64,000 bases of DNA from Homarus americanus (lineage: Eukaryota; Arthropoda; Malacostraca; Decapoda; Nephropidae), in NCBI RefSeq assembly GCF_018991925.1, contig NW_024724368.1, positions 6,129,652 to 6,193,651 of the forward strand. Direction: 5' to 3'. The notes under the pieces were generated by a model, which was not told the origin of the DNA, ran no database searches, and saw only the letters and a program-made list of their open reading frames with translations. The position numbers were made by a program, and so were the translations under genes. Positions 36,266 to 47,841 of this stretch are shown here, one piece after another. Every line of letters starts with the position of its first letter. The first letter of the stretch is position 1.

Positions 36266-36449
36266 GCTGCGTATCATTTGACATCTTAAAATTTCCGTCA
36301 ATCTAGTATCATGAAGCTTAATCTTAGCTTGGTATAGTGAAAAGTCCGTTAGTTTGGTAACAATAATTCAGTCATTCTCGTACGACAAAATTAAGTATTA
36401 AATCAAAAGTCACACCTGTAGTCGGAAGCATCAGCATAGGTGAGACACC
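36266..36449. other. Short non-genic spacer
   Basis: No structure recognised. Confidence 0.5.
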
Positions 36450-36554
36450 TGTAAAGATCACACAGCCACGTCACAGGTGGAGGCGCCGTGTTATGACTGT
36501 TCCCTCGTCACAAGACATCACCTCCACCTGTGACGTGGCTCTGTGGTCTTTACA
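36450..36554. mobile_element. 105-bp foldback element
   Basis: TGTAAAGATCACACAGCCAC then GTCACAGGTGGAGG on the left is mirrored by CCTCCACCTGTGACGTGGCT then CTGTGGTCTTTACA on the right. Arms are ~35 nt with about three mismatches around a ~34-nt loop. No target duplication was found. Type unknown. Confidence 0.8.
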
Positions 36555-39040
36555 TAATTTTCATTAAAAAACGAAAACGATTATTCAATAAAATATATTT
36601 TATATAAAATCAAAGCAAATGGAAAAGAAAACTTGGGAAAATTGGTAAAATATATATATTCTTTATTTTCCTTTAAAATAAAAAGTAACATCTAGTGGGA
36701 ATGTAAAAAACTAAGTCCCGAGGTGAGACACAGGTAATGGGTTCTACAAACAATGATAACATATCATCTGGTGAGTCCTGTGTCTTCCCTCTCGATACCA
36801 TAGTCATGGTTAAGATACTGATAGAGGGGAGACTTGGGTGACGACTGAAGGAGTTAACTTTGTAAGCTGTAGCGAAGAGTGAGGCAGGTAGCGGAGCCGT
36901 TCACCTTGCTGCTGCCACCCCACCAGCCTGTACCCTGTCCTAATGGGTCTTAGTCCTAATAAGTTCCAGGCCTAATGGGTCTCAGTCCTAATGGGTCCTT
37001 GTCCTAATAGGTCCCAGTCGTAATGGGTCCCAGTCGTAATGGGTCCCAGTCGTAATGGTTAGGTTAGTTAGGGTTGATACAGTATAAGGGCTCTCAAACA
37101 GGTTGGTCGAGTCGGTGGAATAGATTCATCTTGGATTAGTGTAATAAATATATATATATAACTGATGATGTAATAGGAGTTCAAACTAATATATAAAATT
37201 ATGATGGTATATTGTTTGGTGAGGGAAAATTATCCATCAGTAACGTCGGGAGAACTGGGCACTACGGTGACTCACGCCATGTGTCCGTTAGTGTTCGCAG
37301 TAGTGAAGTTGTGTGCTTTTTGTCAGACATTAAAACCCGTTCATATTTTACTGAAAAGAGCAGCGTCTATAGGGCAGGTGTGAGGTGTGGTGGGCAGGAG
37401 GGAACTGTAGGGATCCTGAATTATTAGCAATGGAGGTCTGTTGAAGCCATAGTTAAGACTCCATAAACAAGGGATTATTCGCCCGACACCTCGATCAACG
37501 GCCATTAGAACATCCAGACCAAAACCAGCTTAGTAACAAACCTGATCAGTGGCCACAACCCGACCTGCTGGACGGGACCAGCTAGGGTCTGGATTTTCTG
37601 TTGCTCCCAAATTTAATTTTATTCTTAATGGGGGACGTAAGAACTCAGTCGATTGGCTCACTAAAGCTACGGCGACAAGACGGTGACCAAAATTACATCG
37701 AAATCGCGTCTTGCTATCAACATTTACGGGGAAAATAATTAACGCACCAATCTCTCGAGAATCTGGACCTTGGCTTGTGGCCACAGCCCGGCCCACTATA
37801 CGAGGCCAGCCAGCCCGCCAGGTGCTCTCCTCTCACTAGCCTAAGTTATGGGGCGGCGCCGGCCTGCTGGCGTACCCAAATTAGTAGACACGTATATTGA
37901 ACCAGAGCTGAGGGCCGGCCGACGGGTCCAGGACTCACTGACGGAGTTCACGACCAGTCTGCCCAGTCCAGGACGACCCAAGGTTAACAGACAGGACTGA
38001 CGGAAGGAGGACTGGGCTGGAAGGGAAAGTGTAGAGCTGGTCGAGGTTGTTGAGCTCATGGAATATAGATCCACGGCTTGTCGACCAAGTTCAGGGTTAG
38101 TTAGTGGGTCTAAGCCAAACTGACAGTGAGAAAGGAGGAAGGAATGGGGACAGAAGCAGGAAGGTGGGAAGAGAGCAAGAGGAAGGAAGACACGAGGGAA
38201 GAAGCGCCTCGGAAAGGAGGGAGTGGCGCAGAAGTGAGGGAGAAGAAGCAAGAGGAAAGAAGGGTGGAGGGAAGCAAGAGTAAAGAGGGATGGAGGGAGC
38301 GACGCAGAAGAAAGATTAGACTGTAGGACCTGGCAGGAGCATCACTCTTGGGCCTTATACGGCGACAGTGCCTCCAGTCTCATCAATTTCCACTTGGCGT
38401 ATCAGGTCCCGCCGCCATCAATCTCGGACTCTTGTCAATTCTCGTCCTTATACCCGACGCAGAGAGTGAGTGAGTGAGAGGGTTGAGGTAGGGTAGACAT
38501 CTTCAGTGTATACAGTGAGGGACACATTTATGGCAGTTGTGATGTGACTTTTGAGGAACTTTACAAATGGAATACTTCCCTATACTTGGACCCGTGATAT
38601 AAAACCACTACCAGCACGAGCAGTCGAAAGTGCCTACATGACTAATGAAAGTTAGGATAGATTAACATTCACAGGCGTTCTTCTTGCAGTGGCGCGAGAC
38701 GTCTACTGCAGGTGGAGGAGAATGTGTTTATCTGTACTTGGGTGAACTGCCTCCTCATGTACTGGTCAGGAGGTTGGTTGCTTTGTTAACGTCACCTCAC
38801 CTGATGTCATCTTCAGCACCGCCGCTCTGTCGTGTAACAGCAGCGGGAGCATGTAGTGAGACAGTCTCTCGGGTGGAGGTGAAGCATGAGGGTGGTGAGG
38901 CTGGGAATATTGCGTAGCTAGTCACTTAGGGCATGTCATAACCTCTGTAAAGTCTTGTTATGTTGGAGATCTTGTCGTGTTGGATAAATATAAAGGCGAG
39001 TCTTTATGTTTGGTAGGTAGTGAAGGTGGAGGCCAGTGTA
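36555..39040. other. Non-genic stretch
   Basis: AT-rich at 36555-36720. An ~18-bp TAATGGGTCCCAGTCG repetition lies at 36940-37060. A (GGAA)-rich tract is at 38125-38320. The segment 37520-38100 is balanced in composition but unrecognised. No exon is called. Confidence 0.55.
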
Positions 39041-39190
39041 ACTCGCTCCAAAAAGTACCTTTACGTTGGAGTCCGATGAATTTCAAAATGATTACTGTGA
39101 CTCCAGTTGCTTCAGTAGGGTTGTCATAATCCTTCACCAGTTGTGTCATATTGTCTAACACAAAATAGTAGAGATACTTTCTGGAGCAAG
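39041..39190. mobile_element. 150-bp TA-flanked MITE (family B), copy 1
   Basis: Ends ACTCGCTCCAAAAAGTACCT and AAAGTATCTCTAC-type inverse (TAGAGATACTTTCTGGAGCA) form ~24-bp imperfect inverted repeats. TA occurs outside both ends (39039-39040, 39191-39192). The interior (GATGAATTTCAAAA, GGTTGTCA, TTCACCAGTTGTG) is shared with 61793-61921. TA target suggests Tc1/mariner type. Confidence 0.78.
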
Positions 39191-39192
39191 TA

Positions 39193-40165
39193 CGTATTCG
39201 CTGCTGTGGGGACGCTCCTGTAAGTTGATTTATCTATGTGGGGAAAAAAATATACCGAGGAGCTGGATGGTCTATTTAGTTCATTACCTGGAGGTTGAGT
39301 TGATGCAGGCCAAGAGGACGTCCACTAAATGTCTCGCACAATTAAGGTCTCGCGAGGAACTTGGGTATTTATGCTCCACAATTTACAGTAATGATGGAAA
39401 AACTATTTTGTGTGAGACAGTTTTATCGCCGACTCGTTCCTCACTTTAAATGGAGATGGAGTGAGGAGAGCTTCTAGTTTGAACTGAAATTTAGTGCTGA
39501 AGGAACAAGTCTTGACTTACTACACACACACCAACTAGTTAACTGAAGCTAAGATACCAAACCCACATCCAAAATGGCGTCAAAGGTACACCCAGACTAT
39601 ACCAAAACGAGATGCATTCCCTTAAATCCAATTAGGGGGCACAATTTACATACATAATCTCTATAAATCTTCAGGCTTAACCCAGTTGTTGGTGTCCGCC
39701 CAATATTTATCCAGTTCACGTGTGTTGGAGGGAGCACAGGGCCACATGCTGTATTATCAACGCTGAAACCAATATATTTTTTAACTAGGACTGGCTTAAG
39801 GATATTTAGGGAAAAATTTATCTATAAAGTAATGGTCGGTGTGTTTAAAAGTTGGGTTATTTCCTCTTTGTGTGTGTACCATGAACGACAGCCTGGCAGA
39901 ATTCTTCCTATTCATAATTAAGGTTACTCCTCCAATGGACGGGTGGGCGATTCTCAAGCTAAGCCTCTGGTCTCCACGTAATCTAACAGAGTTCAACGTC
40001 TTAGGTCCTGGGCTCCACCACCACACACCAAAAACGTCTTGGCCGAGGTAGTGGTGTCGTTCTATGGCCTTGTGAGGTTCATTAGTAAGAAGAGAGACTT
40101 ACATCTGCCATTCACTGTCCTTGCGTCCAGGCCTCGAGATTCCTAACTTAATTTACATTTACAGT
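39193..40165. other. Non-genic stretch
   Basis: Unremarkable mixed sequence; no gene supported. Confidence 0.5.
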
Positions 40166-40167
40166 AC

Positions 40168-40385
40168 AGTATATATTGTAGGTGGGTGTGTGGATTTTAG
40201 CTGTATGGGTGTGTGGATGTAGGCCGTGTGGGTGTGTGGATTTAGGCCTTGTGGGTGTGTGGATGTAGGTCGTATTGGGGTGTGGATTTAGGCCGTGTGG
40301 GTGTGTGGATGTAAGTCGTGTTTGGATGCAGGTCGTGTGGGTGTGTGGATGAAAGTCGTATGGGTGTGTGGATGAAGGCCGTGTG
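40168..40385. repeat. Minisatellite, ~22-bp unit, ~9 copies
   Basis: GTGTGTGGATTTAGGCCGTGTG and GGATGTAGGTCGTATG variants. Confidence 0.9.
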
Positions 40386-40799
40386 GATATGTACCGTATA
40401 GAAATAAACTAACAGAATGTGCCACAATACGCTCGGCATGTGGAACAAGGTGACTAAAAAGAGCGGTTGTCCACAGAGCTGTCATAATGGGTTATCACAG
40501 GAGGTACTCGATAGTGTTCAGGGGGAGACTTGTCAAGAATGGATGGGGATCTGGGTGGGGGGTTAAGATCTCGCATATCACCCGGTTGTGTTCAGGAGTT
40601 CAGTGTAGGTGTTCAGTTAAGACCGCTATCAACCAGCTATGACAGGTTATATTTACACTCCGACAGGGGGAATATTTCGTAGGGGAGCAGCAACAGTTGG
40701 TAGTAAGCTGGTCCTTTTGTGGGGTACAGCTACCCTTCTCTTGTTCCATGGTGCTGGAAGAAGGGTGGATGGCGGTCACTAGAAGCCTGGAACGTGTCG

Positions 40800-40800
<1 letters not shown>
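40386..40800. other. Non-genic spacer
   Basis: No structure recognised. Confidence 0.5.

Positions 40801-40871
<71 letters not shown>
40801..40871. repeat. (GA)~35 microsatellite
   Basis: Perfect dinucleotide run. Confidence 0.96.
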
Positions 40872-40875
<4 letters not shown>

Positions 40876-40999
40876 CTTACCATCACTTTCACGAGAGATG
40901 GTGTTTCTTGATACGTCAGTCTCAGTTGTTGTGGGAAGAGGATCTATGAGGTGCTACAGTGACTGGAATATGTTCTGAGTGGGGTTCGAACCTGGTACT

Positions 41000-41185
41000 C
41001 TCTTCTTCTCTCCATCACCCTCTACACTCTCCCTCTTTCTCCCCTCTACATGTCTCTCTCCTCTCTACCACCCACTTCACACTCTCCCTCCCTCCATCAC
41101 TCTCAACATTCTCTCCCTCTCTCCACCACCGTATACACTCTCCCTCCATCCCTCCATCACCCTCTTCATTCTCTCCCTACTTTAA
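41000..41185. repeat. CT-rich degenerate minisatellite
   Basis: ACTCTCCCTC and CATTCTCTCCCTCT words repeat with drift. Confidence 0.75.
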
Positions 41186-41234
41186 TTGTCAGCCTCGTTA
41201 CCCGAATTCCTCGCTAATGATGACGATAATCAAG

Positions 41235-41690
41235 GAAAGCCAAGGACGACTCACCACGGATGACCCACCGCGGATAACCCAACCAAGGACGACCCACCAA
41301 GGACGACCCAACCAAGGACGACCCAACCAAGGACGACCCAACCAAGGACGACCCAACCAAGGACGACCCACCACGGATGACCCACCGCGGATAACCCAAC
41401 CAAGGACGACTCAACCAAGGACGACCCAACCAAGGACGACCCAACAAGGACGACCCAACCAAGGACGGCCCACCAAGGACGACCCAACAAGGACGACCAC
41501 CACGGATGACCCAACTAAGGGCGACCCACCACGAACGACCAACCACGAACGACCCAAATTACAGAAGACCCACCACGAACGACCCACCACGAACGACCCA
41601 CCACAAACGACCCACCACGAACAACCCACCACGAACGACCCACCATGGACGACCCACCATGGACGACCCACCACATCAGTGTCCACCAGG
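41235..41690. repeat. Minisatellite, 15-bp unit, ~30 copies
   Basis: GGACGACCCAACCAA and ACGACCCACCACGAA units. A 75-bp-scale block with GGATGACCCACCGCGGATAA occurs twice (41258 and 41366). The longest open frame of the window (295 residues, 40959-41846) is read through this array plus a GA run and is not a gene. Confidence 0.94.
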
Positions 41691-41764
41691 GCCACCGTGT
41701 CCCCTGATAGCGCACCATCTTTTAATGATAATGATCGTGTCCCAAAGTGGTGTAACGAGGACCG

Positions 41765-41765
<1 letters not shown>

Positions 41766-41808
<43 letters not shown>
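41766..41808. repeat. (GA)~20 microsatellite
   Basis: Perfect dinucleotide run. Confidence 0.95.
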
Positions 41809-41812
<4 letters not shown>

Positions 41813-42988
41813 AAAAGTAGAAGACTCGGTGAAGATAATTATGTAGATACGCCAATCATTATACTCATGTGTTTAGTGTATAATGAGCTGTTCAGTATAG
41901 GTTTATTTGTAAGTATATAATGAAGGAATTAGTATCGATAAATAATGTAAATGAAATTGTTGATATATACAGTGTAAATATAGACAGTTAATGGACAGTG
42001 AAACTCCTCCCAAATTCCATTATTCTCGACGTTTAGGTTTTAGTCCGTGTGAAATACTACAGCCGACCTGAACGATGCCATCTTATAGGCCTACGGTGTC
42101 GGAACGTTTATATCAAGGCTGCTATAATCTTCAGAGACATACTAATTCCCCTTATCTCTTTCAGGGACAAGAGGCCATCCCTAGAGAGAGAAATTAAAGT
42201 TTCAGTTTATCCTTAACACAATACCAAGGCCTAAATAATACAGTATATAGGCCTACACTGTAATTAATATTTACATCAAGCCCAAACACACTCAGGGACA
42301 TATTTTGAGCCCCCTTACATACTTCAGGGACAAGAGAGGAATCTGGAGGTAGCACATAGCTTGTCCCTAAAGCATCAACAGGTCCGGAATGATAGGATCT
42401 TGTGTAGGCCTCCAACCTATCCTTAACCAAACTTTACATACCGCCCTTAACGCGCTGCTACCAGGAGGAGGGACGGACCGCAGAAGACAGGACAAATCTC
42501 TGTCTCCTTATTTTTTTTTACCTCAGAAGTCAGGACAATTTTTTTTTACCTCAGAAGTCAGGATATTTTTTTTTTTTTTGCCCCTGTAGTCGGAACAAAT
42601 ATCGCTTTTTTTTTTCAACATTTAAATTTGCCACATCTGTCCCAGTACAGCGGCAGGCCATGAGCGATACTATCTTCTACACTGGTGCCACAAGCGTACT
42701 GGGAACTGGTTACTGGTGGTGCTTATAAGGGAAGTCCGTGTACTCTCTTCCCCTTCCCCTGCCCCCTCCTACCCTCCCCCTCTCCCTCCCTCTCCCTCCC
42801 CTACCCTCCCTACCCTCTCCCTCCCTCCTCCTCCCTCCCTCCCTCCCTCCCTACTCCCTCCCTCTCCCTCCCTCCCCTACCCTCCTCCCTCCCCACCCTC
42901 CCTCCCTCTCCCTCCCTCCGACACTATTGCCTGATCGGTGGCTGGTCTTAATGTCTCTTGGGTGTCTGGATATACTGTACACTTAGGG
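41809..42988. other. Non-genic stretch
   Basis: Contains CCTCAGAAGTCAGGA, a T-run repeated about three times (42485-42600), and a CCCTCCCT tract at 42740-42920. Confidence 0.6.
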
Positions 42989-43210
42989 AGGATCACATAA
43001 AGATTAGACACCCCGGCTTATTTTATCAGATAATTTGATCCCTTAACCTAACCTAACCTAACCTAACTAGCCTAACCTAACCTAACTAGTTCCAATTCCC
43101 AATTAGTCCTGCCCTAACCTGAACTCCCCCACCCCCCCACCCCCCAGGTAGCGTTAAGGTGTTTAATCATCAGGTGAAATAAACTAGGGTGTCTAATCTG
43201 CAGGTGACCT
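42989..43210. mobile_element. Foldback MITE family A, copy 9, CCTAA core
   Basis: One of the best copies: AGGATCACATAAAGATTAGA, CACCCCGGCTTATTTTATCA on the left, and GGTAGCGTTAAGGTGTTTAA, TCATCAGGTGAAATAAACTA, GGGTGTCTAATCTGCAGGTG on the right. A CCTAA core is followed by a C-run. The flanks show no obvious duplication. Confidence 0.9.
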
Positions 43211-43297
43211 TTATGAGCTTTACGTTTTGTCTGGATGGTGCTTGGTTAGGTTAGGTTAGGTTAGGTTAGGTTAGGTTAGGGATGTGGGAATTATTTT

Positions 43298-43339
<42 letters not shown>

Positions 43340-43571
43340 AAATCATGAATAAAATACAGGTAAACAGAATGGCAAGTGAAGGAGACAAATAAATTTTCCT
43401 TGGTTTTATATTCAGACAGACAGACAGACAGACAGATAGATGAAGTCAGGGCTAGGGCAGGGAGAGTCGCCAGGGCTTAGGGTGTGGCGGGTCAGGGCTG
43501 GCAATGTACCATCAGTCTGCCTCGTATAACTAAAACCAGATTATGTAGTGGTGTTGGTCCGGGTTGTTGAC

Positions 43572-43604
<33 letters not shown>

Positions 43605-44819
43605 GTGCGTGTGTGTGTGTGTGTGCGTGTGCGTGTCTGTTACTTTTTCTTATGACTGGAGGTATGAGAAAATATTGTGACTGTGTTTAAAAGTTTGCAA
43701 ATTATTTTTCTTCCTCTGACTGGAGCGTTGGAACGTATCTAACTGGATGCTTTAATTGATGGTAGGAGAACTTATTTAACTGGATAATTTAACTGGAAAT
43801 AAGAAAACGTATTTAACTAAGAATAGAAGAAAGGATATAACTGGATTAAAAAAAATGTGTTAATTTTCCACATTAATAGATTCTCAATAGTTCTTACATA
43901 TGTCTTAACTAACACCCCAACGACAGTGTATATAACTATTTTATTCTCGTTAACTAAGAGCTGTGAGAACGTCGTTTAATGGTCCACTGTAACTCCTCCA
44001 CCAATGGATTCTCAAACATTCGTAATTATTTTTTTTTCACTTCAACCTGAGAATGTTAGAATGTATTTAAACTTTCTTATTAAACCAAGACACATAGATC
44101 GATTCCCTAAGGCGCGTGAGGTAGGTTTTTTTTTTCTTAACTGGAATTAGATTTAAAATATTAAACCTTTGAGAGATTCTTGTTTGTGTTGCAGTTCAGG
44201 TTTACTTATTATCTGACGTAACTAAAGTATATAATATAATATTTATTTACTGTATTTAGGATCAATTTATGGAAGAATTTTTGATATTTTATTTATTTGT
44301 TCATTGGTGCATTAGTGCGGAACTTATCATACGCCCGCCAGCTTTTGAAATGAGACGAGTTTTAATTACAAAAAAAAAAAAATTCCCATACCACATCTAA
44401 CATTGACATCTTCCAAACAAGCATAAACATTTTCTAAAACATAACCTTCTTCCTTAGCCCTAAACATAACATCAGTACGATAAGTTTTCCATTATAAACC
44501 TCTAAATATTCATCAATGATCATTCAGTTTTCACCCGGTGTATATAAACAAAAACCTGATTGGTGATATTCCGCTTTATCTCTGACATATTAATAAGCTG
44601 TGGTATTAAGCTGGTGTACACAAAGCTGGCGTCATCTGGTTGGTAAAGGTCACACCACACAGCAGCTGGGAGACTCACCTCACCTCACCGTACACTCGTT
44701 AAGTATTTTATATGTACCTGACATAACACCTTGATTGAACACGTGATGCAGGAAGTAAAAGTTGTCGTAGTGAAGGTTGTAATAATGAGATGATAATGAA
44801 AAGTAGAATAGGAGCAGCA

Positions 44820-44827
<8 letters not shown>
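43211..44827. other. Non-genic stretch
   Basis: A clean (GGTTA)7 without arms lies at 43237-43272, (GA)n at 43302-43336, (CAGA)5 near 43415-43436 and a GT tract at 43572-43637. The remaining sequence is AT-rich. Confidence 0.6.

Positions 44828-44862
<35 letters not shown>
44828..44862. repeat. (AAT)~11 microsatellite
   Basis: Trinucleotide run. Confidence 0.93.
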
Positions 44863-44863
<1 letters not shown>

Positions 44864-45867
44864 CTATAACTCAAAGATAATAATGATTTAATAATTACTG
44901 TAACTTATATTCTTCACACTCACTAGCCACCTCTAACTCCCCAACACCCGGGGCGTGGGGTGTGTGGGTAGTAGTGGGGTGAGGGTAATGGGGAGATGGT
45001 GGTAGTGCAGGGTGATAATGGTAGTGGGTGTGGGGGTGGGAGGGTGGGCGTGGTGGTGCTGGTGGGGGTTGGGAGGGTGGGCGTGGTGCTGCTGCTGGGT
45101 GGTGGGGGGGGTGGTGGTGGTGGTGTTCTTAGGTGTACCCACCACCTTAACCTGCTCTGATAAACTCCTGCAGGAAGGCGTGGAGGCGGGCAGAGGGCGG
45201 GTAGGGGAAGTGAGGGAGAGGTGATGGGAGGGGACGGGGGAGGTGGGGGGGCATTGTACCCATTACTTACACTGTTTTTATTACACCGTGTATAAATCTT
45301 ACGCCAGGTTATGCTTCTGCTGTTCCCTCCTTCCCTCCCTCCCTCCTTCTTCCTCGCCGTCAGGTTGGATATTTTCTAAGGCTTGGCTATCTGGTCTCCA
45401 TCTGACTTGGAGGTGAAGTTAGTCTGACGTTGGGAGATGAATGTCGTGGCTGGAGAAGTGGACAGACCCCTTCCTTAGAGTCTCGTACGAGGAAAGAACG
45501 TCTGTGTGGTGTTACTCGGAGAATGGTGTAAGAATATATCTGAGACTCTACCTTAACTAGATACCTTCACTTAGATTCTGTATGTTAATTTTTTTCAGGT
45601 GTTAAGTGTACATTTTTAGTTAAGTAATGTCTCGTTGGATTGTTAATAATTATTTTATATCTGTTTTAACTTAATTCAAATAGTTAGTCATTTTTTTACC
45701 TCTTCAATTACGAGTTCTAATTCCTCATACGTACTTCCTCCTTCTGACTGTGGGATTATCTTGTGCCTGGCAGTGAGGGAGCTACTGCCGCCCGCTGCTC
45801 CACCGCCCCAGTTAAGCAGCTGACAAGCACTTTTATCTGCAACATTTTAAAATCATTCTGAATTTAA

Positions 45868-45900
<33 letters not shown>

Positions 45901-46017
45901 CCCACGTATTTTTTTTCCGGTTTACAGTTTTTTTTATTATGTTTTATAATTATATACAGTAGTGATTATAGAAAGTTTAACACAACAAATTTACAATCAT
46001 TCTGGATTAATATTCTC
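44863..46017. other. Non-genic stretch with G-rich tract
   Basis: GGTGGGGGTGGGAGGGTGGG-like sequence at 45000-45120 could form G-quadruplexes. 45545-45585 resembles family R in reverse (GAGACTCTACCTTAACTAGA). A GT run is at 45871-45899. Confidence 0.6.
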
Positions 46018-46343
46018 GAATCACCTGAATATTAACCCCCCCTGATTATTTCACCTTTAGATTAATCACCGTACAGCTATCATTACCTTACCTTACCGTA
46101 CCTTACCTGACCTGACCTGACCTTACCTCCTTATCTGACCTTACCTGACCTGACCTTACCTGACCTGACCTGACCTGACCTTACCTTACCTTACCTTACC
46201 TTCCCTTCCCTGACCTGACCTGACCTGACCTGACCTTACCTTACCTTACCTTACCTTACCTTACCTCACCTCCCCAGATAGCGTGAAAGTGTTTAATAAT
46301 CGAGTGCAGTGAACCAGGTGTGGACTAGTCTACAGGTGATCCA
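46018..46343. mobile_element. Foldback MITE family A, copy 10, CCTTA/CCTGA core
   Basis: Left arm AATCACCTGAATATTAACCC then TTATTTCACCTTTAGATTAA. Right arm GATAGCGTGAAAGTGTTTAA, TCGAGTGCAGTGAACCAGGT and CTACAGGTGATCC. The core is built of homogeneous blocks of CCTTA alternating with CCTGA instead of CCTAA, a per-copy variant. Confidence 0.85.
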
Positions 46344-46580
46344 ACTTGTTTGCCTTAAGGTGTGTGTCCCGCTGTGTGTTGTGTTCAGTTTGGTAAATAT
46401 ATTTGTCCAATGTTTGTAATGTTGTATTGTTTAAAAGGAGTGGTGCTGTGGTGTAGGGCCTGGGGGCATGTGAGGCTTTCTTTGTTGGGTAGACGTTCAT
46501 ACAGACAAAAACAAGTCGATGTATATATACTACCTCGTCTCCGTTATGCTGTGTTGGAGATGTTAATAAAATCACATTAT
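46344..46580. other. Spacer between two family A copies
   Basis: Unique-looking 237 bp, no gene. Confidence 0.5.
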
Positions 46581-46867
46581 GGATCACCTGAAGAATAGAC
46601 AGTTCATTTTGTATATTTATCACGCGAACCTAACCTAACCTAACCTAACCTAACCTAACCTAACCTAATCTAGCCTAACCTAATCTAACCTAACCTAATC
46701 CAACTTAATCTCACCAATAATAACCAAACCGAACCTAATGTAAAAAAGAAACCGAACTCAATGTAACCTAACCTAACCTAACCCGTTGAAATCTAACTCA
46801 TTGTAACCTAACCTAACCTATACCTATACCTCCGGGAACCGTAAGGGTGTTTAATCTTCAGGTGATC
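46581..46867. mobile_element. Foldback MITE family A, copy 11, CCTAA core
   Basis: GGATCACCTGAAGAATAGAC at the left and GTAAGGGTGTTTAATCTTCA then GGTGATC at the right. The inner right arm is shortened by direct fusion of TTTAATC to TTCAGG. The core is (CCTAA)8 and then degenerate. Confidence 0.85.
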
Positions 46868-47330
46868 TCATATAATTATCGGCCTTATTATCTTAAGGAG
46901 GATGACCAAGAGGTAGCTGTTAGTTGTGGATGGTCAACAACTTCTCTCTGTGTGCTTAAGTCAGTTGCTTAGTGAACCGAGCAGTCGCCTTTGTCAGTCA
47001 TTGCCATTCAGTAAGTCAGTCACTTTGTCAGTTATTTATTTTGCCAGTCAGTCAATGAATTAATTAATCAGTTCTACATAATTCCAGTTAGTCATCTTTG
47101 TCAGTCATTAGAGCAGTTATTCAGTCACTCATTCACAATGCCAATCGGTCACTTTATCAGTCAATCGCTCTACCAACCAGTTCCTTCATCAGTCAAGAGT
47201 TGGCAATCAGGTGAGTCTAGCTGAGGGAATTATGAGACGGCCAAGTGTGAGCTGAGAGTTAATGAGAGAGATCGACCTCACATTTTATACCTGTGTTGTA
47301 ATTAGTAAGGAGTACACACCTGTTACAGTT
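46868..47330. other. Non-genic stretch
   Basis: CAGTCA/GTCAGT words recur (46950-47200) as a decayed repeat. Confidence 0.5.
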
Positions 47331-47536
47331 TGAGCAGTACGTGTCTGTTACAGTGTGGCGGGGTACATGTGTGTTACAGCATGAGGAGTACATATCTCAT
47401 ATCCGTTACAGCATGAGGAGTACATGTCTGTTACAGCATGGTGAGTACATATCTCATGTCCATTACAGCATGAGGAGTACATGTCTGGTACAGTGTGGGG
47501 AGTACATATGTTACAGCATGGGGAGTATAATACAGT
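47331..47536. repeat. TTACAG minisatellite, left part (split by SINE)
   Basis: GTTACAGTGTGGGGAGTACA and TGTCT units of ~25-35 bp. The array is interrupted at TACAGTG and resumes at 47842. Confidence 0.88.
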
Positions 47537-47608
47537 GGCCTGATGGTCTAGTGGTATGATTCTCGCTTAGGGTGCGAGAGGTCCCGGGTTCAACTCCCGG
47601 TCAGGCCC
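47537..47608 (+). tRNA. tRNA-Pro (anticodon AGG), probably a SINE head
   Basis: A perfect 72-nt cloverleaf: acceptor GGCCTGA/TCAGGCC with a C discriminator, anticodon stem CTCGC/GCGAG around TTAGGGT (AGG at 34-36), T arm CCGGG-TTCAACT-CCCGG. It reads as tRNA-Pro by resemblance to the animal gene. It lies exactly at the 5' end of a TSD-bounded insertion with a retroelement-like 3' tail. It may therefore be a SINE promoter region and not a translation tRNA. A TTTT at 47617-47620 would end Pol III transcription. Confidence 0.78.
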
Positions 47609-47841
47609 AACTAGTGTTTTAAATTAGACAAATTTAGATTTAGACGTGAGATAGATAAACACTGGTTTGTAAATATAGTAGTGGATGAGTGGAACAAGTT
47701 ACCGAACATCATCATCAACTCTGGGAGGCTTCTAATATACAGCAGGTTGGATGTATGTAAGAGCGGTATGGGATGGGTGTAAACGAGGCTGCCTAGTGTG
47801 GGACAACTGCAGTTTCCTCCAATCTTATGTTCTTATGTTTT
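47537..47841 (+). mobile_element. SINE with tRNA-Pro head and CTTATGTT tail
   Basis: Structure from 5' to 3': tRNA-Pro(AGG); a ~210-bp body (TTTAGACGTGAGATAGATAA, GATGAGTGGAACAAGTTACC, GAGGCTGCCTAGTGTGGGAC); the tail TTATGTTCTTATGTTTT. TACAGTG occurs on both sides (47531-47537 and 47842-47848), and the flanking minisatellite is in phase across it. From memory, the body and tail resemble 3' ends of abundant decapod retroelements; that is not checked here. Confidence 0.8.

Noticed and set aside
35544..36301. Several 112-140 residue minus-strand frames with HHYGTQEGG-like repeats
   Set aside because: They are shadows of the 31-bp minisatellite; three frames are open over the same interval.
37520..37800. 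Possible inverted repeat around GTGGCCACA words
   Set aside because: Pairing is patchy and needs many gaps; not above what could be expected by chance.
40980..41010. GGTTCGAACC word resembling a tRNA B box
   Set aside because: No A box or cloverleaf around it.
40959..41846. 295-residue open frame, the longest in the window
   Set aside because: It runs through a CT-rich repeat, a 15-bp minisatellite (unit divisible by three) and a GA run; there is no domain and the minus strand is equally open.
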